Below, one piece after another: positions 45,015 to 54,882 of a stretch of DNA of 64,000 nt. The stretch spans positions 4,836,001 to 4,900,000 of the forward strand of contig CBDCVZ010000010.1 of NCBI GenBank assembly GCA_965223215.1, written 5' to 3'. The translations under genes and the position numbers were made by a program. Numbering within the stretch: position 1 is the stretch's first letter; the number at the start of each line of letters is the position of its first letter. The notes under the pieces are model-generated. The model was not told the origin of the DNA. It was given only the letters and a program-made list of their open reading frames with translations, and ran no database searches. The DNA is from JABDMH01 sp965223215. GTDB lineage: Bacteria > Bacteroidota > Bacteroidia > Chitinophagales > Saprospiraceae.

Positions 45015-46736
45015 TTATCTATACAACATTAGTTTTTTTGTGTAGTCGCGGCTGGAGGCTGAAAAACGTACCATGACCAAACCAGGGTTAAACTGGCTAA
45101 CTTCTATTGGGATTGCTCGCAATAAGTCGTCCGGCTGAATCCGAATGCGATATAATTGCTTTCCTCCTAAATCCGTCAAGGTTAGTTCTCCCGATTCAAT
45201 GAAGTTTGGTAACGTTACCGTGACAATTGAATTAGCGGGATTGGGCGTCAACAACAAATCTACTAGTTCACCCACCTTTACATCGAGCATCGTTGAATAA
45301 CGATAGGCGCCATCTTGATCAATCGACTTTATTCTGTAGAAATAATGGCCTGGTTGGCCTATGACATCAGGAAAACGATAGTTGATCGTACCTGATTTAT
45401 TCTCTCGCAATGGAACAGGAACAATTCCAATCTGTACAAAATCACCAGGGTCCCTCCTTCTTTCGACTACAAAATGCAAGGCATTAATTTCATTGCTGGT
45501 TTTCCACTCAAGGAGATTAGTCTTTTCAAAGCGATTGATCACCACCTCAACCAACTCAAACGGAGATGCTCCCAGATCTACGATGCGATAGATGGCATTA
45601 CTGCCGAGAGAGGCTGCGTAGACCCTGCCATCTTCATCTTTACCAAAGCTTGAAACAGAGGTTGGTGGATTCTCTAATTCCGAGATCCGGACATTACTTT
45701 CAGCGCCACTTACTTCGGTGGTAAGGGTCCACATTTGATCGTGTACGTATTCAGCAAACAAATAGGCACCTGGAAAAGACGGATAATGTGGACCTTCCAA
45801 TACTTCACCTCCGGTGATAGATTGTCTACTTAGGTCATATTGGTGGATGGGATCAATGTACGTATTGCCCTCACAGTTGCCGGGGTCACAAGTGGGGCAG
45901 TCCGCATTTCCTTCTTTGCAGTCCCAGCCATAGTTTAGACCTGGGAGATGGTCTGCGGCAGAGACAAAATTCACTTCCTCCCAATTGTCCTGGCCCACAT
46001 CACCGATCCACAGATCGCCCTCGTTTGAAAAACAAAAGCGCCACGGATTACGGAGACCCCAAGCCCATTGCTCATCCACAGTGTCCACAAATTCTGCTGT
46101 ATACAATGAGGTCCCAAAGGGATTATCAGGGGGAATTCGATACGGGAGGGTATCGTCAAAATGGTTGACATCAATGCGTAAAATCTTACCGTGCGGAGAG
46201 GTTAAATCTTGGGCACGTTCCATGGGATCGTTTGCGCTGCCACCATCTCCAGTCGGTATGTACAAGTATCCATCGACGGGTGAAAAAGCCAGATCCCCTC
46301 CATTGTGATTACCATTCGGTTGGGTGAAACTCAGTACGGTTACACCCGAACTTGTGACGTTATTTGAACTGGGTGGATCTGCCTGATATCTCTCTACCAC
46401 TGTCCGTTCCTCGCCAATGGTACTGGTATAGTTGATAAAGAAATACCCATTATTGGCATAATCAGGGTGGAATGCCAAACCTAGTAAACCTCTCTCTCCA
46501 CCTGAGTTTCCCACCTTTGATTTAATGTCAAGGTAAATCCCTAATTCTTGTCCCGTTGCATCAAAGGCAATAATTTCACCGACCTTCTTAACCACAAAAA
46601 CGCGCTTACTGCCATCTCCTGCATGGGTAATATCAACTGGACCCACTATGTTTGTGGCAAAGGGCTCAAAGGTCAGTTGACCCACACAAATGGTCACCGA
46701 AGCATATAAAAGAAGTGAGCCCAAGAAATATCTCAT
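45015..46736 (-). CDS. PQQ-dependent sugar dehydrogenase with T9SS sorting domain
   Basis: 573 residues. Signal peptide MRYFLGSLLLYASVTICVGQ, then a six-bladed propeller of the glucose/sorbosone dehydrogenase (HHIP-like) type: GERGLLGLAFHPDYANNGYF, GNHNGGDLAFSPVDGYLYIP, GKILRIDVNHF, and WAWGLRNPWRFCF. A C-terminal fibronectin-like region (FEKTNLLEWKTSNEINALHF) precedes a T9SS type-A tail (LLLTPNPANSIVTVTLPNF ... FNPGLVMVRFSASSRDYTKK). It should be secreted or surface-attached. Substrate unknown. Confidence 0.9.
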   Translation of the reverse strand: MRYFLGSLLLYASVTICVGQLTFEPFATNIVGPVDITHAGDGSKRVFVVKKVGEIIAFDATGQELGIYLDIKSKVGNSGGERGLLGLAFHPDYANNGYFFINYTSTIGEERTVVERYQADPPSSNNVTSSGVTVLSFTQPNGNHNGGDLAFSPVDGYLYIPTGDGGSANDPMERAQDLTSPHGKILRIDVNHFDDTLPYRIPPDNPFGTSLYTAEFVDTVDEQWAWGLRNPWRFCFSNEGDLWIGDVGQDNWEEVNFVSAADHLPGLNYGWDCKEGNADCPTCDPGNCEGNTYIDPIHQYDLSRQSITGGEVLEGPHYPSFPGAYLFAEYVHDQMWTLTTEVSGAESNVRISELENPPTSVSSFGKDEDGRVYAASLGSNAIYRIVDLGASPFELVEVVINRFEKTNLLEWKTSNEINALHFVVERRRDPGDFVQIGIVPVPLRENKSGTINYRFPDVIGQPGHYFYRIKSIDQDGAYRYSTMLDVKVGELVDLLLTPNPANSIVTVTLPNFIESGELTLTDLGGKQLYRIRIQPDDLLRAIPIEVSQFNPGLVMVRFSASSRDYTKKLMLYR

Positions 46737-47015
46737 TCAATAAAGGTATACCAACAAAAAAAATTAGGAGCGTGGTCGCGGAGGGAATGCTAACTCTAAA
46801 CTCTATTATCAACGCAGTGGAGACCGATAAATTGTACGGCATGTTCCCGATGCTTTTACCCAGACACGACGGCTGATGGCGTGAATTTGTTGAGAAGGAC
46901 CCAACCGTGTGAAGACCTTGGGATACTTTCCTGGTAAGATGGATCCTGGCCAGCTGCACAACTTCAAGTGTGACGTTTTTTTATTTTTGCACCTTTTCAG
47001 AAAGTAGCCAGGATC

Positions 47016-48647
47016 ATGAATTTACCGTACGAACACAACAACCAGTACAGCAAAAGGGTAGCTTACTTCTGCATGGAATATGGTATTGATCAAGCACTGA
47101 AGACCTTCTCGGGTGGCCTAGGATACCTGGCAGGCTCTCATATGCGCAGTGCCTACAACCTTAAGCAAAATCTGATAGGCATAGGTATACTTTGGAAGTA
47201 TGGCTACTATGATCAGGAGAGAAAGCAAGATCAGTCGATGGATGTGCTTTTCTTGGGCAGGGATTACTCCTTTCTAGAAGACATTGGGATACAATTTGAG
47301 ATTACAGTAGATAAACATCCGGTTCGGGTCAAAGTGTGGTATTTGGCGCCTGAGGTCTTCAAGACGGCTCCGATGTACCTACTCTCAACCGACCTGCCAG
47401 AAAACAATTATTTGGCCCAGACCATCTGCCACCGACTCTACGATTCAGAAACGGCGGCAAAGATCGCCCAATACATATTACTTGGTCAAGGCGGTGCTAA
47501 ACTGTTGAAGATTCTGGATTATCAACCAGACGTAATCCATCTCAACGAGGCCCATGCGCTTCCTGCCATCTTTTATCAATATTATGAACATAGAAATCTC
47601 GACAAAATAAAACAGCAGTTTGTCTTCACGACCCATACTCCAGTTGAAGCAGGTAACGAAGTGCATGACATCTATTTTCTCAAAAAAATGGGTTTCTTTC
47701 ACGACACCCCACTTTCGGAGATACGTGAGATCACTGGAGTGGAGGGTGATCATTTCAGCCTGACTCTTGCCGGTTTACGCTTGTCACACAAGGCAAACGG
47801 GGTGTCCAAATTGCATGGTGAAGTGGCTCGCCGAATGTGGCAGAAGTACGATGGAGTCTGTGCGATTGATCACATCACGAATGCGCAAGAAGCAAACTAC
47901 TGGACGGATGCCGAAATGGAGCAGCACTGCAAGCATGGGTCACTTGATCAATTGTTGCAGCGCAAGAAGATGTTGAAGATGAAATTGTTTAAGGTCGTTG
48001 CGGATCAGACCGGTAAACAATTTGACCCAAATGTGTTGACGGTGGTCTGGGCACGTCGGTTTGCACCTTATAAGCGAGCAGATATGCTGACCTGGGATAT
48101 GGATAGGTTTGAAAGGTTAATGGGCAATCGCGATCAGCCGATCCAGATCATTTGGGCAGGTAAACCGTATCCCATGGATTACGGTGCGATCAATACCTTT
48201 AATAAACTCGTAGCAATCACAAGAAGGTACCCTAATGCCACTGTTCTGATTCGGTATGAACTCGCGTTGTCTAAATTACTAAAACAGGGATCAGATATTT
48301 GGCTCAATACCCCAAGGGTTACCCGCGAAGCAAGTGGGACCAGTGGAATGACCGCCGCCATGAATGGGAGCATTAATTTCTCCACCCAGGATGGCTGGAT
48401 ACCAGAATTTGCCATTGATCAGGAAAATTGCTTTCTGATTCCTGTGGCAGACCTCAGCCAAGACATCCATGTCCAAGACCAACATGACTTACATCAGGCG
48501 TATCAAATACTAGAGCATACGATCCTTCCGACTTACTACCACGATCCGGAAAAATGGGCTACCATGATGCTTCGTAGCATGAGTGACGTGACGCCTAAAT
48601 TTCATTCGGACCGGATGGCACACGAGTACTATGAGAAATTGTATTAA
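47016..48647 (+). CDS. Alpha-glucan phosphorylase (GT35, short type)
   Basis: 543 residues. Phosphorolytic release of glucose 1-phosphate from glycogen or maltodextrin. Landmarks are RVAYFCMEYGIDQALKTFSG, GGLGYLAGSH, DVIHLNEAHALPAIF, FTTHTPVEAGNE, WARRFAPYKRADML, and the pyridoxal-phosphate-lysine region near LNTPRVTREASGTSGMTAAM. It is the shorter bacterial phosphorylase lineage found without the regulatory N-terminus of GlgP. A TATTTTTG box (46982-46989) lies 27 bp upstream, but no good TTTG partner was found. Confidence 0.9.
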   Translation: MNLPYEHNNQYSKRVAYFCMEYGIDQALKTFSGGLGYLAGSHMRSAYNLKQNLIGIGILWKYGYYDQERKQDQSMDVLFLGRDYSFLEDIGIQFEITVDKHPVRVKVWYLAPEVFKTAPMYLLSTDLPENNYLAQTICHRLYDSETAAKIAQYILLGQGGAKLLKILDYQPDVIHLNEAHALPAIFYQYYEHRNLDKIKQQFVFTTHTPVEAGNEVHDIYFLKKMGFFHDTPLSEIREITGVEGDHFSLTLAGLRLSHKANGVSKLHGEVARRMWQKYDGVCAIDHITNAQEANYWTDAEMEQHCKHGSLDQLLQRKKMLKMKLFKVVADQTGKQFDPNVLTVVWARRFAPYKRADMLTWDMDRFERLMGNRDQPIQIIWAGKPYPMDYGAINTFNKLVAITRRYPNATVLIRYELALSKLLKQGSDIWLNTPRVTREASGTSGMTAAMNGSINFSTQDGWIPEFAIDQENCFLIPVADLSQDIHVQDQHDLHQAYQILEHTILPTYYHDPEKWATMMLRSMSDVTPKFHSDRMAHEYYEKLY

Positions 48648-48664
48648 TCACTATTTTCGCTCGC

Positions 48665-49579
48665 ATGCGATTTCCAGATCCCATTTCAATACAATCGGTT
48701 GCTGACGAGATCAATGCTGAGATTATTGGGAAGGAAGATCAGTGGGCACATGGGATTAACGAGATTCATAAAGTCCAACCTGGCGACATCACCTTTGTCG
48801 ACATTGAGAAGTATTATCGAAAAAGCCTTCAGTCAGCCGCTTCCATTATCATTATTAATAAAGAAGTTGAATGCCCACCGGGTAAATCACTCTTACTAGT
48901 TGCCGATCCGTTTAAGGCCTACGAGTCGATCATTAGAAAGTACCGGCCGCTAGAACCAATATTACATCAGATAGATCCTTCGGCCGAGATAGACCCTACC
49001 GCCATCGTTGAACCCAACGTGATGATTGGTCGGCACGTAAGAATTGGTGCCCACAGTTACATTCAAGGTCATACTTATATCGGTAATTACACGACCATTG
49101 GTCGCCATGTGATTATTCAAGCAGGCACCATGATAGGCACTGATGCTTTCTACTTTAAAGAACGAGCAAGTCGCTATGAAAAATGGAGTAGTGCCGGGGA
49201 GGTGATTATCGAAGATGATGTATTTATAGGTGCTGCATGTACCATCAACAAAGGAGTCTCAGGAGCTACGGTGATTGGGCGGGGTTCGAAATTAGACTCT
49301 CAAGTACATATTGGACATGGCGTAGTACTGGGAGAAAACTGTCTCTTGGCTGGCCAAGTTGGAATCGGAGGTAAAACCGTGATTGGGAAGGGGGTTAAGA
49401 TATATGGGCAGGCTGGCATCGCCAACAACCTAAAGATTGGTGACCATGCTCAGATCCTGGCCAAGACGGGTGTACTAAAAGACCTGGAAGGCGGTAAAAG
49501 CTACTTTGGGATGCCAGCAGAGGAGGCGCGACAGAAGTTTATGCAAATCGTGGCCGTTAAAAAACTACTCGACAAGTGA
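48665..49579 (+). CDS. lpxD: UDP-3-O-(3-hydroxymyristoyl)glucosamine N-acyltransferase LpxD-like
   Basis: 304 residues. N-terminal uridine-binding-like domain (about 1-100) followed by left-handed beta-helix hexapeptide repeats (IDPSAEIDPTAIVEPNVMIG, IGAHSYIQGHTYIGNYTTIG, VHIGHGVVLGENCLLAGQVG). The catalytic His lies in the HIGHGV turn. It transfers the second acyl chain in lipid A synthesis. The stop overlaps the acylphosphatase start by 4 bp. A second, longer LpxD/LpxA locus elsewhere may carry the main lipid A role. Confidence 0.85.
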   Translation: MRFPDPISIQSVADEINAEIIGKEDQWAHGINEIHKVQPGDITFVDIEKYYRKSLQSAASIIIINKEVECPPGKSLLLVADPFKAYESIIRKYRPLEPILHQIDPSAEIDPTAIVEPNVMIGRHVRIGAHSYIQGHTYIGNYTTIGRHVIIQAGTMIGTDAFYFKERASRYEKWSSAGEVIIEDDVFIGAACTINKGVSGATVIGRGSKLDSQVHIGHGVVLGENCLLAGQVGIGGKTVIGKGVKIYGQAGIANNLKIGDHAQILAKTGVLKDLEGGKSYFGMPAEEARQKFMQIVAVKKLLDK

Positions 49580-49845
49580 AGTCCGTCTCCATTGAGGTGT
49601 TTGGCAAAGTGCAGGGTGTCTGGTTTAGGGGTAGTACTGTGCGCAAGGCCAAGGGCCTGGGTATAACAGGATTTGTTTGCAATCAGTCTGATGGATCGGT
49701 GTATATGGAGGCACATGGCTCTGAAGAGGCCATTCGACAACTCTCGGCATGGTGTGCGGAGGGACCACCCCATGCTCGCGTGGACAAGATCACAATCAAC
49801 GACATTGCCTTTGCATCAACAAATGAATTTGTGATTCGACGTTAA
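49576..49845 (+). CDS. acyP: Acylphosphatase
   Basis: 89 residues starting with GTG at 49576 inside the lpxD stop region (GTGA overlap). Catalytic Arg18 in GVWFRGST and Asn36 in CNQSDGSVYMEAHG are both present. Hydrolyses carboxyl phosphates such as acetyl phosphate or 1,3-bisphosphoglycerate. Translational coupling to lpxD may be incidental genome compaction. Confidence 0.92.
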   Translation: MKSVSIEVFGKVQGVWFRGSTVRKAKGLGITGFVCNQSDGSVYMEAHGSEEAIRQLSAWCAEGPPHARVDKITINDIAFASTNEFVIRR

Positions 49846-49954
49846 GAATCTCCTGAGCGACTTTTCTCCGATCAATTGATGGAATATTAGGAAATTCAAT
49901 GATAGCAAGACTATCTTGCTTATACACCTTCATCATGTTTTATCTGCTTCAGTC

Positions 49955-51193
49955 ATGAGTAAGCAAAAGAAAATCAGTTTTGTCAATCATCAAGGCCTGG
50001 AGTTGGCAGCCAGATTGGAATTTCCAGTGGATCAGCATCCGGTTGCCTTTGTCATTTTTGCTCATTGTTTTACCTGCAATAAGAACTTAGCTGCAGTACG
50101 TCATATAGCCAAAGCCTTAACCTCAAGTGGCCTGGCCGTATTGCGATTTGATTTTGCCGGACTAGGTGAGAGCGAGGGTACTTTTGTGACGTCAAACTTC
50201 TCCACAAACATCACCGACATTCTGGCGGCTGCCGAATATTTGAAGGAGGATTATCAACCGCCAACGCTTATCATCGGTCACTCCCTCGGTGGAGCTGCAG
50301 CCTTGGTCGCGGCTCGGCAGTTGCCTTCAGTCAAGGGAGTGGCAACCATTGGTGCTCCCGCTGATCCTACCCACGTCACTCACCTGTTGCGAGGAGCCAT
50401 CACTGAAATCGAAAGGCAGGGCCAAGCAGAGGTACAGATTGGAGGTCGAACGTTTACCATTGCCAAACACTTTCTCGAAGATCTGCACAATCATGATTTA
50501 CAGCAGGTGATTGGATCTTTGCGTAAGGCGCTCCTAATTTTACATGCACCCTTTGATCGAACCGTAGGAATTGATAATGCACGCATGATTTACCAAGCAG
50601 CCCGGCATCCAAAAAGTTTTATCTCTTTAGATGGTGCAGATCATATTCTTAGCGCCAAAGAAGATTCTCAATATGCCGGAGATGTCATAGCTACATGGGC
50701 TAAAAGGTATTTGACCCCTCAGGATGAAAAAAAGTTGCCATCAAATAGTCAAGTGGTGGCCAGTCTTTCATCGGGAGACAAGTTTTCGACCTACCTTAAG
50801 GCAGGAAGACATCGAATGATTGGAGACGAACCCGAATCTGTCGGGGGTGATAATTTTGGTCCCTCACCCTACGAATTTGTGGCAGCGGGACTGGCAGCCT
50901 GCACCGCCATGACCTTACATATGTATGCACGACGTAAGAAATGGGATCTGCAAGAGGTCATTGTACATGTTGATCATCAGAAAATTCATGCGAAAGACTG
51001 TGAGAATTGCACAGAGGATGAAAAGGCAAATTCAGATCAAAGAATGGACCAAATGACCCGCGAGTTGCAAATTCTTGGTAATCTAGACAGCACCCAGGTG
51101 AATCGCCTGTTAGAGATCGCCAATCGCTGCCCAGTGCATCGCACCTTGGAATCAAAATCGGACATTGTCACCAGAGTTCTGGTCTCCGATTAA
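49955..51193 (+). CDS. Alpha/beta hydrolase-OsmC fusion protein
   Basis: 412 residues from ATG 49955 (MSKQKKISFVNHQGLELAAR); the frame is open to 49916. Residues about 1-255 form an alpha/beta hydrolase with oxyanion motif AHCFTCNKNL, nucleophile in IGHSLGGAAAL and His in LDGADHILS. Residues about 265-412 form an OsmC/Ohr-like peroxidase domain with GDNFGPSPYEFVAAGLAACTA and CPVHRTL, where both peroxidatic cysteines (LAACTA and CPVH) are present. Such fusions are known. The pairing suggests repair or detoxification of an acyl or organic hydroperoxide. Confidence 0.92.
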   Translation: MSKQKKISFVNHQGLELAARLEFPVDQHPVAFVIFAHCFTCNKNLAAVRHIAKALTSSGLAVLRFDFAGLGESEGTFVTSNFSTNITDILAAAEYLKEDYQPPTLIIGHSLGGAAALVAARQLPSVKGVATIGAPADPTHVTHLLRGAITEIERQGQAEVQIGGRTFTIAKHFLEDLHNHDLQQVIGSLRKALLILHAPFDRTVGIDNARMIYQAARHPKSFISLDGADHILSAKEDSQYAGDVIATWAKRYLTPQDEKKLPSNSQVVASLSSGDKFSTYLKAGRHRMIGDEPESVGGDNFGPSPYEFVAAGLAACTAMTLHMYARRKKWDLQEVIVHVDHQKIHAKDCENCTEDEKANSDQRMDQMTRELQILGNLDSTQVNRLLEIANRCPVHRTLESKSDIVTRVLVSD

Positions 51194-51299
51194 GTTGTCA
51201 TTTGAGATCAAACGATCTGGGTAAGCCCCCGACCCACAAGTGATCGCCGTGCTCAAAAAATCTAAAGGGAGGCTGACTTCACTTTGGACTAGTGATGGC

Positions 51300-52088
51300 T
51301 TAGTAAAGAGCCATATCGAATAGACGTCGATATTTTTTAGTGGCTGGATGATCATTACCAAGAAGCCGGAAAGCAGCAATGGCGGCACGTCTGGGAAGAT
51401 CATCATAAGCACTTTTGTCAATTTTTACAGCTTCGATCAAGTCTTCGATGCCCGCAGCAAAATCACCACTTTGAAATTTCTTTTGGGCAGTGATTAAGTA
51501 GGTCGCGACCTCATTGGTCGCAGCATCTTCTAAGCTAATTAGTTCGGTATAGGCGTGTACATCCACGGCGATGTCATATCCCTCCTGCCCGATTTTAATA
51601 TTGGCAATTAAGGCATTAGCTCTGGCTGGATCCTGAAAAACAATATGACGAGTCAAGGCCAATTTGGCCGGAAGGTGATCTGGGTGTGATGAGACAAATT
51701 CATCGAGCATGGCAATACTGGTGGCCGAATCTACAGATGCCAACTCCTTTTCCAACACCTGCCACTGTTCTTTTGCATCGGATGGCAAATGTTCCTCCAG
51801 CCATGCCAGAATCTGAGTTCGGGGTAATGCTCCGGCAAATTCTGCGATATTCTTACCCTTGAAAAACATCTTCACGTTAGGTATGCTCCGTATCCCATAG
51901 TTTGATGCAACTTCTTGGTTTTCTTCGGTATTGACCTTTACCAGTGTCCAAAGCGCTTGTTGTTCGTCGGCAATTTTTTCGATCACAGGACCAAGCACTC
52001 GACAAGGTGCGCACCAAGGGGCCCAAAAGTCGACGACGATGGGTTTTTCGAAGCTCGCCTCAATAACATCCTGATCAAAGTCAATCAT
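51300..52088 (-). CDS. Thioredoxin-domain protein with TPR-like C-terminus (YbbN/CnoX-like)
   Basis: 262 residues. N-terminal thioredoxin fold with active site PWCAPC (Cys26 and Cys29) and the cis-Pro in SIPNVKMF. The C-terminal half (about 110-262) is helical with tetratricopeptide-like repeats (ASNYGIR..., FVSSHPDHLPAKLALTRHIV, FQSGDFAAGIEDLIEAVKID). This layout matches CnoX/YbbN co-chaperones that protect clients during oxidative stress. The start overlaps the upstream gene's stop by 4 bp, so it is coupled to the small membrane protein. Confidence 0.88.
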   Translation of the reverse strand: MIDFDQDVIEASFEKPIVVDFWAPWCAPCRVLGPVIEKIADEQQALWTLVKVNTEENQEVASNYGIRSIPNVKMFFKGKNIAEFAGALPRTQILAWLEEHLPSDAKEQWQVLEKELASVDSATSIAMLDEFVSSHPDHLPAKLALTRHIVFQDPARANALIANIKIGQEGYDIAVDVHAYTELISLEDAATNEVATYLITAQKKFQSGDFAAGIEDLIEAVKIDKSAYDDLPRRAAIAAFRLLGNDHPATKKYRRLFDMALY

Positions 52089-52447
52089 TTGGTGGGAATT
52101 GTTCTTTTTTTAAAATAATAGCCATAAACGGCAGCGGCAATGAGGTAGCCCAGAAACTCACGGACCAATTCAATGTATGGAGTTTCGGCTTTCATTGAGC
52201 TAACAATTGAAGGCATGCCATCTTTCAGCCAGGCAATGAAATCAGGTGTAATGAGTGCTGCTCCAATCAGGCAACCAATTAATCCAGCGAGGGCCAACCA
52301 TTTGAGGCTTCTGCCAAAAAAAGTGGCAAAGGCACAAAGTGCCACGCCTAAATAGACGACAACCCACAAATACGGATCCGGGTCATTAAGTTGCACGGCT
52401 GCAAAAGCAATAAATAATAAGGCAATAATTAAGTGTGTGTATTTCAT
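52085..52447 (-). CDS. Small TMEM220-like membrane protein
   Basis: 120 residues with about four transmembrane segments: LIIALLFIAFAAVQLNDPDP, LWVVVYLGVALCAFATFFG, LALAGLIGCLIGAALITPDF, and a C-terminal FLGYLIAAAVYGYYF. The pattern AFAAVQLNDPDPYLWV matches the transmembrane-220 family. Its stop overlaps the start of the thioredoxin gene by 4 bp. Function unknown. Confidence 0.8.
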   Translation of the reverse strand: MKYTHLIIALLFIAFAAVQLNDPDPYLWVVVYLGVALCAFATFFGRSLKWLALAGLIGCLIGAALITPDFIAWLKDGMPSIVSSMKAETPYIELVREFLGYLIAAAVYGYYFKKRTIPTK

Positions 52448-52491
52448 AATACGATTCAGGTCTATGATAAATTCATTCCAATCGTTGATTT

Positions 52492-54810
52492 CTAATATTC
52501 AATTCGATAGCTCAAAATTGGAATTATTCCTAAATGGTTTTTAGTCAAAATGCTCTGATTAATTGGGTTGTAAAAATAATAGGCAATATTTTCTTGATTG
52601 GTCGCATTGAGAATGTCCAGTCCCAAAATACTGGTATATTTTTCCTTGGTGCGTTTATAGTGAATGCGAAAATCTATTTTAAAAAAGGCTGGCAATTGCT
52701 CGGTGAAGGCTAACTCTTCGTCATAAATTGTGGTTAACAGCGATTGTGATGCATTTATATTAATGGGCCCTTCCCAGAATCCACCACGATTATACACCCT
52801 GATATTCAGACCGATATTCTTAATCTTATTTTGTCTGTGCCAGGTGAATTCTTTACCACCCGTCAGATTAACGGCATATTTGGCATTGTACCTAGTGTTC
52901 CTCTCCACCCCGTCTAGCGCAGTATATTTTGAGTCAAATAAACTTGTGTTGAGTTGAAAATAGGTTTCATTTGCAAAATATTTTTCGTAACTCAAGTCTA
53001 CACCCATATTTTCACCAGTACCTTCGCTGACCAGATCCTGAATATTCACATAATCGATGGCATTAATTGTGGAAAAACTGCGTTTACTTCCGTTTCCAAC
53101 GGGCAGATTAAATAAATGTTGATAATATATTTCAGTCGAAATCTTCGAAGTGGTGGATAGCGCATGATCGAATCCAAGCACCAAATGATGGCTTCTGATG
53201 AAGTCTAAGTCACTGTTGTTGTTACCGTTTCCGTCGGTAATAAAAAATGCATTTTGAGAAGGTAATCGACTATGTAGACCATAGGAAAAACTGATCTTCG
53301 ACTTATTAGAAAGCCATTGCCGTAAACCCAGGCGTGGTTCGATGGCGGATGCTTCGTTCAGAGTAAAATGGGAGGCTTGAAGCCCAGCAATTAAGGATAG
53401 TTTAGGCAGCAAGGTCCATTTAGAAGAGGCATAGGCCTGCAAGTGCCACCCTTCGTCACGTGCAGAAGAGGAAATTTCCAAAAAATCGCGCGCAAATAAA
53501 TTATTGTACTTAATGCGATTTACCCTAACACCTACATCGATAAAGCTGCTCTTACCCACGGTAAAGCGATTGCGGCTATGCAGAGCCAGGCGACCTTCTT
53601 CGTTGAGGTCTCTCTCAAAGCTGCTGGTCTGTGCCTGAGATAAGATCAGGCTGGAAAGTCGCTTGTGTGAATTGCCACTGAATGCAACCGTAGTCTTCCA
53701 TTGTCGGTGATGGACACTTACCCCCAACGCACCCATTTTACTTTCGAATAAGATGTTCTGCCGATCTTTGAATTCTTCCCACAGTGTCTCATCAGCAGTA
53801 CCTTCAAATTCGGTTTTACTTGTGCCACCCATTCCAAAAATGGAAATGGACCCCCGATTTCCAAGGGGAAATTTTAGGTGGAAGGATAGATCCTGAAAAT
53901 TGAATTGTTCATCGCCAAGATCCACACCCATCGCTGACAGTAATCCCAAAGTAGAGTAGCGGTAGTTGATCAAAAAGGAACCATCGCTATCTTCAGAGAA
54001 GGGTCCCTCTACAGCAGCATCAATGCCATTGAGACCGATTTGACCAGTAAAATGTAATTGATCGCGTGCACCTTGCCTAAGATGCATGTCCATGACTCCA
54101 GAGAGTGCGTTACCGTAAGTTGCTGGAAAAGCACTTTTGAGAAATGCGGTATTATCGATCATCTGTGCACTTAAGATGTTGACACCCCCACCACTTTGGG
54201 TTGGACGGTCATTGAGTGTGCCGGCATTACTGTTGTGATTGGGATTCACAATCTCTACATCTTCTAAATACCAGCCCAGGAAATTGGGTGAATTGCCACG
54301 AATCACCAAGTTATTTGCTTGATCATTGTCGTTGATCACTCCAGGAAAATGTGTCGCCAATCTTGCCGGGTCATAAAAAGTGCCAGGAAAACGAAATGTC
54401 TCCTCAACGGTGAGGGTGTGTATGCTGGTAAAAGACTGACTGGCTCGATCGCGCGAAGGTGCTTTGACGACAATCTCCTGGAGATCATGATCTGCTGGCA
54501 CCATAGAAAAAGTCTGTTCTCGAGGCACCCCTGTATGGATGGCCACTTCGGCCACGGTTAAAGACTCATACCCCAACGACTGAATCGTCAACCGATAATT
54601 TCCTGCAGCCAAGCCTGCAAATTGAAATGAACCATTTTCAGCAGTGGTAACCGTCTGCGTCTTTCCGTCCATTTCTATCGACACCGAAGCACCCGAAATG
54701 GGATGTCCAACCAACGCATCAGTCAGTCGTCCTCCATAAGAAATGTTATCTATCTGACCAGATAGCAGATGGGGAATGAATAGAATTGAGAATATCCACC
54801 AAGCCTTCAT
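52492..54810 (-). CDS. TonB-dependent receptor with carboxypeptidase-like domain
   Basis: 772 residues. Signal peptide ends at HLLSGQ; residues about 22-110 form a carboxypeptidase-regulatory-like domain (GGRLTDALVGHPISGASVSI). The plug contains VEETFRFPGTFYDPARLATH and LVIRGNSPNFLGWYLEDVEI. The barrel ends AYYFYNPINQSILTKNHLGI with final YRIEY. It is of the oar/TBDR type without a SusD partner. It lies upstream of the sugar-isomerase genes but is separated by 73 bp and its own strand context; a sugar substrate is possible. Confidence 0.9.
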   Translation of the reverse strand: MKAWWIFSILFIPHLLSGQIDNISYGGRLTDALVGHPISGASVSIEMDGKTQTVTTAENGSFQFAGLAAGNYRLTIQSLGYESLTVAEVAIHTGVPREQTFSMVPADHDLQEIVVKAPSRDRASQSFTSIHTLTVEETFRFPGTFYDPARLATHFPGVINDNDQANNLVIRGNSPNFLGWYLEDVEIVNPNHNSNAGTLNDRPTQSGGGVNILSAQMIDNTAFLKSAFPATYGNALSGVMDMHLRQGARDQLHFTGQIGLNGIDAAVEGPFSEDSDGSFLINYRYSTLGLLSAMGVDLGDEQFNFQDLSFHLKFPLGNRGSISIFGMGGTSKTEFEGTADETLWEEFKDRQNILFESKMGALGVSVHHRQWKTTVAFSGNSHKRLSSLILSQAQTSSFERDLNEEGRLALHSRNRFTVGKSSFIDVGVRVNRIKYNNLFARDFLEISSSARDEGWHLQAYASSKWTLLPKLSLIAGLQASHFTLNEASAIEPRLGLRQWLSNKSKISFSYGLHSRLPSQNAFFITDGNGNNNSDLDFIRSHHLVLGFDHALSTTSKISTEIYYQHLFNLPVGNGSKRSFSTINAIDYVNIQDLVSEGTGENMGVDLSYEKYFANETYFQLNTSLFDSKYTALDGVERNTRYNAKYAVNLTGGKEFTWHRQNKIKNIGLNIRVYNRGGFWEGPININASQSLLTTIYDEELAFTEQLPAFFKIDFRIHYKRTKEKYTSILGLDILNATNQENIAYYFYNPINQSILTKNHLGIIPILSYRIEY

Positions 54811-54882
54811 GTATGCAAATTATCAAATTGCACTTAGAAAGACCAAAAACGATCAGTACGTCTGAATTTAATGAGGAATCCT